A stretch of 64,000 nucleotides of DNA from Methylotuvimicrobium sp. KM2 (GCF_038051925.1 NZ_CP150634.1:310001-374000); one strand, 5' to 3'. Shown: positions 44,301-53,455, counted from the stretch's first letter. Translations and numbers: made by a program. The notes: generated by a model not told the origin, from the sequence alone.

Positions 44301-44620
44301 CCCGAGACGGTGCAGTTGATCGTCGAAGTTGCCGGTTTGTGTTCCAGCGCACCGGCATTCGATGTGATGCGACCGGCCGGAATCGCGCCTTTACGCAATG
44401 CCCATAGAAATTCTTTGTGCCAATGCTCCTGCAAAGACTTGTTGGTCTCGACTTCAGCCAAGGCTTTCGCGACTCGTTTGTAGGTGTCGTCGATCGTGCC
44501 GTCGACGGCTTTGCCGTCTTTCGTTTTCAGGCGGTATTTGCTGTCCCAGATGTCCAGCGAGGCGCTTTGCAGCGGAATATCGGTCGCGTGTTGCGTAACG
44601 ACTTGGAGTTTTGCAGTCAT
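41348..44620 (-). CDS. nrdJ: B12-dependent ribonucleotide reductase with intein
   Basis: The frame encodes 1090 residues, of which 324-697 are an intein; the mature class II reductase has 716. It reduces ribonucleotides with adenosylcobalamin to make DNA precursors. Extein landmarks are AGRITSNAG, GCGIGYEFSTLRP (131-143), SSAGGRRGAQMATFDVAHPD, NIRATNP followed after splicing by CGEQPLPPYGSC, and HHSSIAPTGTISL. The Cys after NP is the predicted thiyl-radical residue. The start has AAGGGA in front. The gene is followed by DUF2442 and the TSCPD gene. Without splicing the enzyme would be dead. Confidence 0.95.
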   Translation of the reverse strand: MTAKLQVVTQHATDIPLQSASLDIWDSKYRLKTKDGKAVDGTIDDTYKRVAKALAEVETNKSLQEHWHKEFLWALRKGAIPAGRITSNAGALEHKPATSTINCTVSGIIEDSMDDILGKVHEAGLTLKAGCGIGYEFSTLRPKNAYVSGAGAYTSGPLSFMDIYDKMCFTVSSAGGRRGAQMATFDVAHPDVVDFIRAKREDGRLRQFNLSLLITREFVEAVKNDAQWPLSFPVTEREAKADQLDLTDASKIVWRDLPNKKGYVVNEDGLVACRITKTMPARRLWDIIMSSTYDYAEPGFILIDKVNEMNNNWFCENIRATNPCVTADTRLATQYGLVTIGELYRRGLPLEVSVDRRALGKSELGVEVRSAVPAFMTSASADVYRVVTESGYEIKATEWHDFYTQRGKIKLKDLQVGDELLIQSGKGQFGQEGDEKLGMLLGLIAGDGHFTNRGEGQETAVINLWGLDRDYADRVANYINTLIAEVAERPRAYRVSPVAVPERNLVMIRSVLLARVLAHYGFSRDTKLRVPEVVWRGNEECVKGYLRGLFQADGTVQRDDKNAYCTIRLASSQPSLLKDVQMLLANFGIFCRILKRREAGQRLLPDGKGGKRLYDCQADYELLIGSESRDRFMEEIGFLTDDKNRKFTEWREQRTTCNADKFLTAVKSIEYEGREAVFDTTQPDKNNLIFNGIVTGNCGEQPLPPYGSCLLGSINLTRFVEKPFSKEAGFDWEGFRKTVRIFTRMLDNVVEINGLPLQQQRDEIFGKRRHGMGYLGLGSTLTMLGLKYGEEESLAFTEEVTKALAIEGWKVGLELAKEKGPAPIMEQVFTVTGEMLYKRPEMQQDGYKIGDKVPGKVLHAKYSRYMQQLAQEEPELVEDLAKTGCRFTHHSSIAPTGTISLSLANNASNGIEPSFAHHYSRNVIREGKKSKEKVDVFSFELLAYRHLVNPDAMPYSNDPNAQLPDYFIAADDVTPIQHVDIQAAAQKWIDSSISKTANVPTDYPYEDFKSIYEYAYDQGLKGCTTFRFNPEVFQGVLVKEKDLENTTYQFTLEDGHVIELKGNEEVEYDGEIHSAANLFDALKEGYYGKF
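42530..43651 (-). other. Intein in NrdJ (374 residues, LAGLIDADG endonuclease)
   Basis: The intein begins with Cys (CVTADTRLATQYG, block A) and has the block B pattern ESGYEIKATEWHDF. Two LAGLIDADG motifs are MLLGLIAGDGHF (about intein residue 116) and YLRGLFQADGTV (about 222). Block F is VFDTTQPDKNNLIFNGIVTGN, with the last Asn before the extein Cys. The residue before the Asn is Gly instead of the common His. Exteins ATNP and CGEQPL join exactly. Confidence 0.93.
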
Positions 44621-45065
44621 TCTTTGATTCCCTTGTCTGGTTGAACGTATTTGGCTTTATCGTATCCGGGAAAAGACCCGGAGCATTGATGTTTCGTGCG
44701 CTTGAGCGAGAAAATCCGCAAATGAAGCGAATCCCTCATCTTGTGTTAATGGCGATATTTTAAATCAATATATTGTGTTTTTTGCGATTTTTTTCCGCTG
44801 TCAAATCATCATTTGACCGGTAGTTTTTACAGTTCAATGAGTTAGCTTTGAGAAAATTTTTTCTGGGGAGTCGGGCATTGCCGAATGGCCGAAATGGTAC
44901 AAAATCGTGCCAATCGAATGCATCTGGAAGCTAAAAATTCGTGCGCAGCATCTTGAGCCAGAGCATCACAGCGGTCCTTGACCGGCAAACTGCGCACATC
45001 AGAAGTCGATCGATTTTTCGGTGCAAGAAGACGTATAATTTCCAATTTTTCAACGATTTCCGGAC
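44621..45065. other. Divergent promoter region of nrdJ and the helicase gene
   Basis: 445 bp between two divergent genes. Apart from the NrdR-like site at 44763, I see no riboswitch hallmark or coding sequence. AT-rich DNA at 44740-44830 is the likely nrdJ promoter. Confidence 0.5.
44763..44778 (-). promoter_or_regulatory. Candidate NrdR box
   Basis: On the minus strand ACACAATATATTGATT matches the ACACnATATATnGTGT-type palindrome bound by NrdR, 143 bp upstream of the nrdJ start. NrdR usually needs two such boxes; I did not find a convincing second one. Confidence 0.4.
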
Positions 45066-48000
45066 ATGCTCACTTTGCTTCACAAACAACGCGCCGAATT
45101 GCTCGCGAAATATCAAGATCTATCCGCCACTTCGCGGGCGGTTCTACAGTTAATGGCTGTTGCTTATAACTACGAGATGGCAACTCCCATCAGTCAATAT
45201 CTGAAGGTTTTAAAGATTAACGACGATCGAGGCAGACAATTCACGCCGGCTTCGATCAAACCGATCTTGCAAGCGTTACAAAAAGCAGGCTTGTTGGAAC
45301 AGCCATCCGGAAAAGCGGAATACCGCAGCAACCGACTGTTGGCCGAACCGGTCGTTCGGCAACTGGTCGATACAGGCGAATTCGAACGTTATGCGGCGCT
45401 ATTCGAGCAAACGTCGCCGATCGCCAAAAAGACTTTTTATGGCACCGCTGCCGAATGCCTGCGCGATGCGCGCATTTCATTTCATCGCGGCGATTACAAA
45501 CAAGTCAACGTCACACTCAACACCGGCCGGCGTTATTCTTATCAATCCAGATATCCGGACGATGCCGATGCCTATCTTTCTTGGGTGCTGAATCCCTTCG
45601 ACGAAGACTGGTTCGAACGCCGGCATCCCGCATTGGTCAAGGAATTGATCGGCCATCTTGGGATGCATCAAGTGGTATTTTTGTACCAAGATCCACAAAT
45701 ATCCGATTATCTGGCGCGCTGGTTGGCACTCTATCCCAGTGCTTCGCCATTGGCTGCACGATCTTATGGCGAGTTGCTGCTGTTGCGCGGCGACTGGGAC
45801 GCGCTGGCGAAATATATCGAAGCGACTGAAGATCCGGAATTACTGGCGCTTGGCGCGGCATTAACATTTTTGCACGGCGATTTCGCTGGCTCCACAGCGC
45901 AATTCGAGTCGGCGCTAAAGGCGTTTAGAAAGCTGACCGGCAAACGTAACCTCTATTTTTACGGCATGGCTGGACTCTTTTATCCGTTGGCCTTGCTGAA
46001 AACCGGCGAAGCGCATGACAAAAAGCTGACGGCCTTGTTGACCCAAATCCTCAAGCAAAATAGCTTTTGGTATTACGGCTATCGCTATTTGGAGGCCTTG
46101 CAGGGGTTTTTGAAAGGCGACCTGACGCAGCGCGATAATGCGGTTTTTTACAATTCGTTTGTCATGACGGAGGGATACAGTAAGGCAGGGGAACCGCAAA
46201 CGGTCAACGTTTATCCGCATTTTCTCAAATTTTTCCGATTTCTGGTTCGCTCATGGATGAGCGATGCGCCGTTGAGCGGCCAGCGCGATTTGACGATAGC
46301 GACCTTCCAAGACCTATGCCGGCAATTGCACTCTAACGGCCTTCAATGGCTCGCCGCCGAATTGGCAAAGCTATTGCAAGCTGTCGACTCGAAGCAGTCC
46401 GATTCCTTGGACACAGGCTTTTTGGAAGGCCGTCCGGTGACCTTGCACGGCTTGTTCGCAAGGCGTCCCGATTGGGAATTTGCCCTGGATGCCTTGCTCG
46501 GCCTCGGTAAGTCCGAAGTACAGACCGGTGCTCCCGTCCAAATCGAAAAGCCGACCCGCATGATCTGGCTGGTCGACTTTGACGAAAAGCATGGTGTTCT
46601 GACTGTCGAACCGCGCGAACAAAAACAACAAGCCAAAGGCGGTTGGACCAAGGGCCGTGCCGTTGCGTTGAAAAAATTGTACGCCGAGCGCGATACCTTC
46701 GACTGCCTGAGCGAGCAGGATTTGAAGATATGCGCGACGATTCGTCAAATTACCGAATACGGTTGGCACGGCGCCTATTTTGAATTCAGGGACAACATGC
46801 CGTTGGCTTTGGTTGGCCATCCGCTGCTGTTTTGGGCATCATCTCCCGAGGTACGCGTCGACGTTGCCAAAGGCGAACCGGAATTGCGCGTCAGTACCGT
46901 CAAAGGCGGCAAAATCAAAATCACGCTGGAACCGTCGCCGGCATCCACGCAAAAAAACCTGGTCACGAAGGAGACGCCGACACGTTTGAAAGTCATCGAA
47001 TTCACGCCGGAACATCATAAAATCTCTACGGTACTCGGCGCACAGGGACTGGAAGTGCCGCTGTCGGCGCAAGAGCGCGTATTGCAAACGCTGAGCGGCA
47101 TTTCAGGTTTACTGACCGTGCACTCGGACATCGGCGGGAGCTCCAGCACGGCCGAACAGGTCGAGGCGGATTCGACGCCGCGCATGCACCTATTGCCGCA
47201 TGGCGATGGACTCAAAACGGCCTTATTGATTCGCCCGTTCGCGACCGGCGGCGCTTATTATCAGCCCGGCCACGGCGGTGCCAGTGTTTTTACCGAAATC
47301 GACGGCAAGCCGCTGCAAGCGCGGCGCGATCTCAAGCTCGAAAAAACGCGTTGCAAGGAAGTCTTGGCGGCTTGTCCGGCGCTGGCCGAAACCGAGCGCG
47401 ACGACGCCGGCGAATGGCTGCTCGAAGAGCCGGAACACTGTCTCGAACTGCTGTTACAATTGCAATCGCTCCCGGCCGGCCAAGTGCTGCTGGAATGGCC
47501 GGAAGGCGTCAAATTCCGTGTATTGGGGCAAAGCAGCGGCAGCGGTTTCCGCATGCAGATCAAACGCGATAACGACTGGTTCGCGTTGCAGGGCGAATTG
47601 CAGATCGACAACGATACGGTACTCGAAATGCGCCAATTGCTGGACTTGCTGGATAATCGCCAGGGCCGGTTTTTGCAATTGCAGGACGGCCAATTCATCG
47701 CGTTGACCGAAACCTTCCGTAAACGACTGGAGGACTTGAAAGCCTATGTCGATTTGACCGGCAAAAAAGTCCGCATCAACCCTTTGGCCGCATTGACGCT
47801 CGAAGACTGGCAGGACGAAGCCGGTTTCAAGGCCGACCAGCATTGGCAAGAGCATATGCGGCGACTGAAGGCGGCGCGCGAATTTCAACCGGTCGTGCCG
47901 TCTACGTTTCAGGCGGAACTGCGTGATTACCAAATGGACGGCTATAACTGGCTGGCGCGCTTGGCGCAATGGGGCGTCGGCGCCTGTCTGGCCGACGATA

Positions 48001-49295
48001 TGGGTCTCGGCAAAACCATACAGGCGTTGGCGCTATTGGTCGACAAAGCGCCGAACGGCCCGAGCTTGATCATCGCACCCACTTCGGTCTGCATGAACTG
48101 GGAAAGCGAAGCGCTGCGTTTCGCGCCAACGCTCAATCCTATTTTATTCGGTAGCGGAGACCGTCAGCGCCAGCTCGGCAATTTGCAGCCTTTCGACTTA
48201 TTGATCTGCAGTTACGGTTTGTTGCAGCAGGAGCAAGCCGCCGAACTGCTGGCGAACATTCCGTTTCAAGTCGTGATACTCGACGAGGCGCAGGCGATCA
48301 AAAACATCGCGACGCGGCGCTCGCAAGGCGCAATGAATTTGCAGGCCGAATTCAGGATAATCATGACCGGCACGCCGCTGGAAAATCATCTCGGCGAATT
48401 GTGGAATCTGTTCCGCTTTATCAATCCGGGGCTGCTCGGTTCTCTGGAGCAATTCAATAAGCGTTTCGCCGGGCCGATCGAGCGCGACCGCAGTCAAGAA
48501 GCCCGTCAGCAGTTAAAGAAATTAATTCAACCGTTCATTTTGCGCCGCACTAAAACCCAAGTTCTACAGGAGCTTCCGCCAAAGACCGAAATCCCAGTCT
48601 ACGTCGAAATGAGCGGTGAGGAAATGGCGTTTTATGAGGCCTTGCGCCGCGAAAGCCTCGAAGTTTTGAACAGCACCGACAATCAGGCCGGCGCCAAGCA
48701 TTTGCAAATACTCGCAGCGATCACCAAATTGCGCCGCAGTTGTTGCAACACGCGCCTCGCCAATGCGGATATCGCACTGCCCAGTAGCAAATTGGCGGCA
48801 TTCGGCGAAATCGTCGACGAATTGCTCGACAACAAACACAAAGCCTTGGTGTTCAGCCAATTCGTCGACCATTTGCAATTGATCAAGGACTATATCGAAC
48901 AGCGAGGCATCGGCTATCAATATCTGGACGGCAGTACGCAAGCCAAAGAGCGAAAAAAACGCGTCGATGCGTTTCAGCGCGGCGAGGGCGAATTGTTTCT
49001 GATCAGCCTGAAGGCCGGCGGCGTCGGTTTAAATCTGACCGCGGCCGATTATGTGATTCACATGGACCCCTGGTGGAACCCGGCGGTCGAGGATCAAGCC
49101 TCGGACCGCGCGCACCGCATGGGCCAACAGCGGCCGGTGACCATTTACCGGATGATCGCGAAGAACACGATCGAAGAAAAAATCGTCGCGCTGCACAGCC
49201 ACAAGCGCGACTTGGCCGACAGTCTATTGGAAGGCGCGGACATCAGCGGCAAGATGTCGGCCGACGCGTTGCTGGATTTGATGCGCGGAGAATGA
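45066..49295 (+). CDS. SNF2-family DEAD/DEAH helicase
   Basis: A 1409-residue protein. The C-terminal third is a Swi2/Snf2 motor: DDMGLGKT (Walker A, about 977-984), ILDEAQAIKN (Walker B, DEAQ, about 1070), MTGTPLENHLGELWNLF, RRTKTQVLQELP, and the C-terminal RecA lobe with SLKAGGVGLNLTAADYVIHMDPWWNP and DRAHRMGQ. The first 950 residues are unrecognised, largely helical repeats up to about 450 (for example LGAALTFLHGDFAGSTAQFESAL). It would remodel protein-DNA or nucleic acid complexes by translocation. It lies divergent from nrdJ. All motor motifs are intact. Confidence 0.9.
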   Translation: MLTLLHKQRAELLAKYQDLSATSRAVLQLMAVAYNYEMATPISQYLKVLKINDDRGRQFTPASIKPILQALQKAGLLEQPSGKAEYRSNRLLAEPVVRQLVDTGEFERYAALFEQTSPIAKKTFYGTAAECLRDARISFHRGDYKQVNVTLNTGRRYSYQSRYPDDADAYLSWVLNPFDEDWFERRHPALVKELIGHLGMHQVVFLYQDPQISDYLARWLALYPSASPLAARSYGELLLLRGDWDALAKYIEATEDPELLALGAALTFLHGDFAGSTAQFESALKAFRKLTGKRNLYFYGMAGLFYPLALLKTGEAHDKKLTALLTQILKQNSFWYYGYRYLEALQGFLKGDLTQRDNAVFYNSFVMTEGYSKAGEPQTVNVYPHFLKFFRFLVRSWMSDAPLSGQRDLTIATFQDLCRQLHSNGLQWLAAELAKLLQAVDSKQSDSLDTGFLEGRPVTLHGLFARRPDWEFALDALLGLGKSEVQTGAPVQIEKPTRMIWLVDFDEKHGVLTVEPREQKQQAKGGWTKGRAVALKKLYAERDTFDCLSEQDLKICATIRQITEYGWHGAYFEFRDNMPLALVGHPLLFWASSPEVRVDVAKGEPELRVSTVKGGKIKITLEPSPASTQKNLVTKETPTRLKVIEFTPEHHKISTVLGAQGLEVPLSAQERVLQTLSGISGLLTVHSDIGGSSSTAEQVEADSTPRMHLLPHGDGLKTALLIRPFATGGAYYQPGHGGASVFTEIDGKPLQARRDLKLEKTRCKEVLAACPALAETERDDAGEWLLEEPEHCLELLLQLQSLPAGQVLLEWPEGVKFRVLGQSSGSGFRMQIKRDNDWFALQGELQIDNDTVLEMRQLLDLLDNRQGRFLQLQDGQFIALTETFRKRLEDLKAYVDLTGKKVRINPLAALTLEDWQDEAGFKADQHWQEHMRRLKAAREFQPVVPSTFQAELRDYQMDGYNWLARLAQWGVGACLADDMGLGKTIQALALLVDKAPNGPSLIIAPTSVCMNWESEALRFAPTLNPILFGSGDRQRQLGNLQPFDLLICSYGLLQQEQAAELLANIPFQVVILDEAQAIKNIATRRSQGAMNLQAEFRIIMTGTPLENHLGELWNLFRFINPGLLGSLEQFNKRFAGPIERDRSQEARQQLKKLIQPFILRRTKTQVLQELPPKTEIPVYVEMSGEEMAFYEALRRESLEVLNSTDNQAGAKHLQILAAITKLRRSCCNTRLANADIALPSSKLAAFGEIVDELLDNKHKALVFSQFVDHLQLIKDYIEQRGIGYQYLDGSTQAKERKKRVDAFQRGEGELFLISLKAGGVGLNLTAADYVIHMDPWWNPAVEDQASDRAHRMGQQRPVTIYRMIAKNTIEEKIVALHSHKRDLADSLLEGADISGKMSADALLDLMRGE

Positions 49296-49349
49296 ATCGA
49301 AACCTAAGGAACGAGCATGAAATAACTTCGACAACTGTTAGAAAGGGGG

Positions 49350-49497
49350 TTCGGTGGCTCGATTGACAGGTGTCGGTGGCAGGGCAGATTTTTGCTCCTG
49401 CAAAATCTGCATTCATGCCATCCATGGCAATCAGATTCCGCCGTCAAGCCTACATGGACGTATTCACAGCGTCCTGTCAAGCGAGTTACCGAACCGC
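49350..49497. repeat. Dispersed palindromic element with GTGAATAC core
   Basis: The core appears on the minus strand as GGACGCTGTGAATACGTCC followed by ATGTAGGCTTGACGG (49450-49482). The arms GACAGGTGTCGG and CCTGTCAAGCGAG partly pair. GGTTCGGTGGCTCGATTGAC at the left recurs near 23528. Confidence 0.7.
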
Positions 49498-51185
49498 CTC
49501 AAAGCCTACAACTTGTATAAGTTATTTTGTGCATATTCCTAAAGTGGTGTTTGCAGATCGGGGATCAGCCAAGATAACGCTCCGCAAACTTCACGATGCC
49601 CGCGTCTCGGCGAACCAAATTTCTTAAGCCTAGCGCTTGGAATCTCGGGTCTTTGTGTAGGCCTTTTTTGTACGCGTCCTCGGTTTTTATTGCAAGGTCA
49701 TTGTCGACAGAGAATTGGTTTTCAGTGAGCGATTTTAATCTATGGGCCAATTCCAGAGAAATCTTGAACGATTCGGATTTTTCGCCGACGTGACCGAACG
49801 CGGTATCGAACGATTGTCTTCGGATCGTGACCGGTATTTTGCTCGAAACGCCATTCAAATCGCCGGGTGCCACCACGAACGAAAACAACTCATCGGCAAA
49901 AAAGACCGATAACGGTGTCATCGATAATCGAAACAACTTTTCCTTATGCTTCTCGATGAGCCAATCGCTGCCGTTCGATAATGCAGTCAGCTCGATCAGT
50001 TCGGCTCGCATCGGCGATGCTTCGGCGATTTCGACCCAGCCATGGGGATGTAAAACCAAGTCTTCCGCTAATTTCGTAAAGTCGAAACCGCGCAAATGCG
50101 CGGCCAAGCCCAGAAACAGCGCCAATTGCCGGGCGCTCAGCGTCAAAGCCAACGGCTTTTCCTTGCCCAATAGACCCGCCGCTACCGGTTTGCCGGGATC
50201 GATCGGCAACGTGATGCCGAATTTTTCTTTGTTCAATACATATCCGGGAGCGAAACTGTCCGGCAATTCCGACAGGTCGGCCGACAGCGCCGCATGATCG
50301 CCTGCATAATCCGCGTACAGCGCTTTGATATACGGAATTTTGCCGTCCACTGCCTCGCCGTCCGCGATATCGGCAATCGAAAACCAAACCAGCCGCGCAT
50401 CGCTGTCGACTTTGCGCCGCAAAAACAGGTAACCGTCCAGCGTCAATTCGACATAAAAAATAGCCAAATAATATTCGGTCAAGGCGTGATTCGGCGCTGC
50501 GCCCTGCACCTGCCGAAAAGGTTTCAGGGTGCGCCAGGGTTTGAAGGTGTAATGCGTTTCAAATTGCAAACCGGCCTCTTCGCGTAACTCGCGTTTCAGG
50601 GTTTCCGGTAAGGCTTTTTTTATGATCGGCGAATTCGGCGATTGTAAGGTTTTCAGCAACTCGGTTTTGTTTGTGATGCCGTGAACATCGTTTTGATTGG
50701 CACGTCCGCCGATTAGACCGTAATCGCCGGCGGATTTGTCGAAGCGTTTTTGCGTGTCCTCGCGCTGATAAAACAAAATAGCGCCGTCGATCTTGATGAG
50801 GCTCCAGGCGACATAACAATAACGAATCGGTTGCGCTTGTCGACGCGCATGGTGTTGGTGGCGGGCCTGCTCGATAGCCCGCAATACCTCGCGCTGCCGA
50901 TCTTTTTTATCGTCGGCAATGCCTTGGGTATTCCAAAAGTTGTCGGCAAACAAAACGGGAATCGGTATCGCTCATCGCGGTCAAGATCGACATCGCCAGC
51001 AATTGCGCCGGAAACGACACAAAGCACCATTCGCCGCGTTGCAAGTTATCCGTTTTCAAGGTCGCCAAGGTATCGAGCAGCGTTTCGCATAGATTGACCG
51101 TATTCTCGGCAACCGCCGGGTCTATTTGCCGCTCTCGGCACAACGCGCCGATCAAGTCGCTGCGTTTGAAGATGTCATGATCGCC

Positions 51186-52463
51186 CTGATTGACTGACAA
51201 AACTCAAAAGTCGAAAAGATTAGGAGATAATATCGATATTTGACCGGTTCTAGCAAGGAAGCGAAACATGCAACAGAGCACGCCTTTATACGATAGCATC
51301 TTGAAATTATTGCACCATGCGCCATGGCGCGATAGACGACACCTGTATACCGTGGCTTGGATGGTGTTGGGTTTATTATCCAGTGGTTGGATCAGTCTAA
51401 GTAAGTGGTCGCCTTATGTCGTGAGTCGTGCGGAGCTGGCGCAAAGCGTCGAGAGACGCTTCAAGCGTTGGCTGACGAATGGGCGTATCGATGTGTTGCG
51501 GTTGTATGCGGCGTTATTGCGGGAGGCTCTGAAGGACGTAACGGAAGAGCCGTTGCTGGTCGCTTTAGATACTTCGATGCTCTGGGACACGTTCTGCGTG
51601 ATCCAGTTGGCGCTGGTTTATCGTGGGAGGTCGATTCCATTAGTTTGGAAAGTGATGAAACATCCCAGTGCGAGCGTGGCGTTCAAAGACTACCGAGGCG
51701 TATTGGGGTTTGCGGCGCGACTGTTTCCGGAACGAGAGATCATTTTGCTGGCGGATCGTGGCTTTTTACATGGCGAATTGCTGAATTGGATTCGCAAGAC
51801 GGCCGGCTGGCACGCGCGTATTCGCTGCAAGCGTTCCGTCGGGTTTTACCAAAAAACGGGCAGCGGCTACCGCAAGTTGGCCTTACGTTTGCTAGCCGGG
51901 GAAGTTTGTTATTACCACCATGTCGGGGTGACCGGTGCGCATATCCCTGCGCACTTGGCGGTCGGCTGGGAAAAAGGGGCGAAAGAACCATGGATCATCG
52001 TCAGCGACCAACCCACCAATGGCGATACGCTCTATGAATATGGGCGGCGCTTCAACATCGAAGAGGGCTTTTTGGATCACAAATCCAACGGTTTTCAGTG
52101 GGAGTCTTCGCAATTGCGCGAAACCGAGGCGCTTCAAAGGCTCTGTTTCATCATGGCGGTCGCCACCTTGGTGTTGGTTTGCCAAGGGGGTGCGGTCGTT
52201 GCCTCAGGCAAGCGGCGGCGTGTCGATCCGCATTGGTTTCGCGGTTATAGCTATGCCCGTATCGGCTGGGATTGGATACGGCGTGCTTGCGCTCGCGGTG
52301 ATGCCATTATTGACAGTCTAGTTCTGCACGCTTTGCACGACCCCGAGCCCGCTCGGGCGAGTAAACGGCAACCCGATCGATCCCGCTGGATGGATGATTT
52401 GCCCTGCCGCATTTTTCTTTTTACTATGCAATTAAGGAGTTAAGAGTTTTGTCAGTCAATCAG
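51186..52463 (+). mobile_element. IS4-family insertion sequence, 1278 bp, 10-bp target duplication
   Basis: The terminal inverted repeat is 20 bp and perfect: CTGATTGACTGACAAAACTC at 51186-51205 and its complement at 52444-52463. The target CATGATCGCC is repeated at 51176-51185 and 52464-52473. Ends, duplication and transposase are all intact, so the insertion is probably recent. Confidence 0.95.
51268..52443 (+). CDS. IS4-family transposase
   Basis: A 391-residue DDE transposase. Catalytic residues are D101 (VALDTSMLWD), D163 (LLADRGFLHGE) and E265/E266 (RFNIEEGFLDHKSNGFQW). The N-terminus is a helical DNA-binding part (QSVERRFKRWLTNGRIDV). It fills nearly the whole element. The frame is complete. 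AAGGAAGCG precedes the ATG. Confidence 0.93.
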   Translation: MQQSTPLYDSILKLLHHAPWRDRRHLYTVAWMVLGLLSSGWISLSKWSPYVVSRAELAQSVERRFKRWLTNGRIDVLRLYAALLREALKDVTEEPLLVALDTSMLWDTFCVIQLALVYRGRSIPLVWKVMKHPSASVAFKDYRGVLGFAARLFPEREIILLADRGFLHGELLNWIRKTAGWHARIRCKRSVGFYQKTGSGYRKLALRLLAGEVCYYHHVGVTGAHIPAHLAVGWEKGAKEPWIIVSDQPTNGDTLYEYGRRFNIEEGFLDHKSNGFQWESSQLRETEALQRLCFIMAVATLVLVCQGGAVVASGKRRRVDPHWFRGYSYARIGWDWIRRACARGDAIIDSLVLHALHDPEPARASKRQPDRSRWMDDLPCRIFLFTMQLRS

Positions 52464-52633
52464 CATGATCGCCTTCTTCTTCGGCGAAGCGGGGAAGATG
52501 AGCAAAGAGCGCCTGAATGAGTTGTGCCGGCATGTGATTACAGTTGATCGTTGTAAAGTCTCATTATGCAAAAAGCCATGTAAGAACAATAAGTAGTTCG
52601 TAAATATTCATACGGATCACTGTTTATTGTTGA

Positions 52634-53022
52634 TTACCAAGCAGTAGCAACAGGATAGGCGCTTATCATTTCATCCGGTGTCAGTAGGGTCAAATCGTGC
52701 TCTAACGCCTGACAAATCAGCATTCTATCAAAAGGATCAGGGTAATGATTCGGCAAACGACTTGAATGAAAACCGCTTTTTCATCAAGCGCTAAGAATTC
52801 AATGAAATGCTTACCGCACTGTTGTTTAATAAAACGATCTGCGGAAACCGGTAAAGGCAGTTTTCCGAGTTGATGTTTGACGATCATTTCCCATACGGAA
52901 ACACTGCTGAAATAGACTGGATTATTTGTATCTTGAAACAGCATTTTGGCTTTTTCGCTGAGTTCCGGCGCATCTGTTGTCACCCATAAAAAAGCGCAGG
53001 TATCCAACAAAATCTTCATCAT
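52634..53022 (-). pseudogene. VapC-like PIN-domain toxin, one-base frameshift
   Basis: The PIN start MMKILLDTCAFLWVTTD has the first acidic residue; VYFSSVSVWEMIVKHQLGKL is typical of this group. After LALDEKAVF the frame goes astray. In the next frame the true end is seen: HSSRLPNHYPDPFDRMLICQALEHDLTLLTPDE and a TAA at 52634-52636. One T seems missing from a T run at about 52770. The lost part holds the DPFDRML and TPD acidic residues, so the toxin should be inactive unless the change is a sequencing error. Confidence 0.88.
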
Positions 53023-53249
53023 TTACCCTCAAAATCATCCAGCATGTCATCGGGTAAAGGATCAAAAAAACTTGTCGGAATTTCAACCAAGCCTTTTGCT
53101 AAACCTATTGGGCGTTGCCGGACGGTTTCCGCCTGCTTCTCTTGGGCTAGGCCTAATCTGAAAAAATGAACCAAGTCATACACCTCAGCCAATTTTTCAT
53201 CGGGAAGTTGTTTAATTTCTTCAATTAATTGTTCTTGTAACATCGGCAT
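53019..53249 (-). CDS. DUF2281-type antitoxin
   Basis: A 76-residue protein from the Met in MPMLQEQLIEEIKQLPDEKLAEVYDLVHFFRLG, the standard start of DUF2281. It ends in an acidic tail (FFDPLPDDMLDDFEGK) that would bind the toxin. It overlaps the PIN gene by 4 bp. A longer upstream frame exists but is not needed. Confidence 0.85.
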   Translation of the reverse strand: MPMLQEQLIEEIKQLPDEKLAEVYDLVHFFRLGLAQEKQAETVRQRPIGLAKGLVEIPTSFFDPLPDDMLDDFEGK

Positions 53250-53345
53250 CTCCACTGGCGCGATATAAACTCTAGGAAGAGGTTGAGCCCTAGGGGTTTC
53301 ACGGCTGTTCGTCTTGTGGGAAATTTCGAGGTAATTATTCACACC

Positions 53346-53455
53346 CCTCTATCGTTCCCACGCTCCAGCGTGGGAACGAATACTGAGACGCTCTAGCGTC
53401 TCGTACCGCTGGAGCGGTACTCAGGCATTCCCACGCAGAGCATGGGAACGATAAA
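53346..53455. repeat. Multi-hairpin repeat GTTCCCACGCTCCAGCGTGGGAAC
   Basis: Three short hairpins stand in series: GTTCCCACGCTCC-AGCGTGGGAAC, GAGACGCTCTAGCGTCTC, and TACCGCTGGAGCGGTA, closed by GCATTCCCACGCAGAGCATG. A degraded relative lies at 17965-18145. It may act as a transcript end for the flanking minus-strand genes. Confidence 0.75.

Larger units (their letters stand above)
49565..52533 (-). pseudogene. Nudix-like protein gene, cut by an IS and frameshifted
   Basis: Three pieces on the minus strand make one gene. It starts at ATG 52533 (MPAQLIQALFAHLPRFAEEEGDH), is cut by the IS at 51186-52463, resumes at 51185 (DIFKRSDLIGALCRERQIDP), and runs to about 50965 (LLAMSILTAMS). There the frame shifts; AIPIPVLFADNFWNTQGIADD continues to the stop at 49565. 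The C-terminal part has a Nudix box core, LPETLKRELREEAGL, and an upstream GLIGGRANQ. The whole would be about 560 residues. Role unknown. Both lesions make expression of the full protein impossible. Confidence 0.85.

Noticed and set aside
44621..45065. Cobalamin riboswitch before nrdJ
   Set aside because: No B12-box-like word (GCCACTG) or long structured leader is visible on the nrdJ strand.
53346..53455. CRISPR array
   Set aside because: The repeated words are hairpin arms of one multi-hairpin element, with no regular spacers. No CRISPR-like spacing was seen anywhere in the window.
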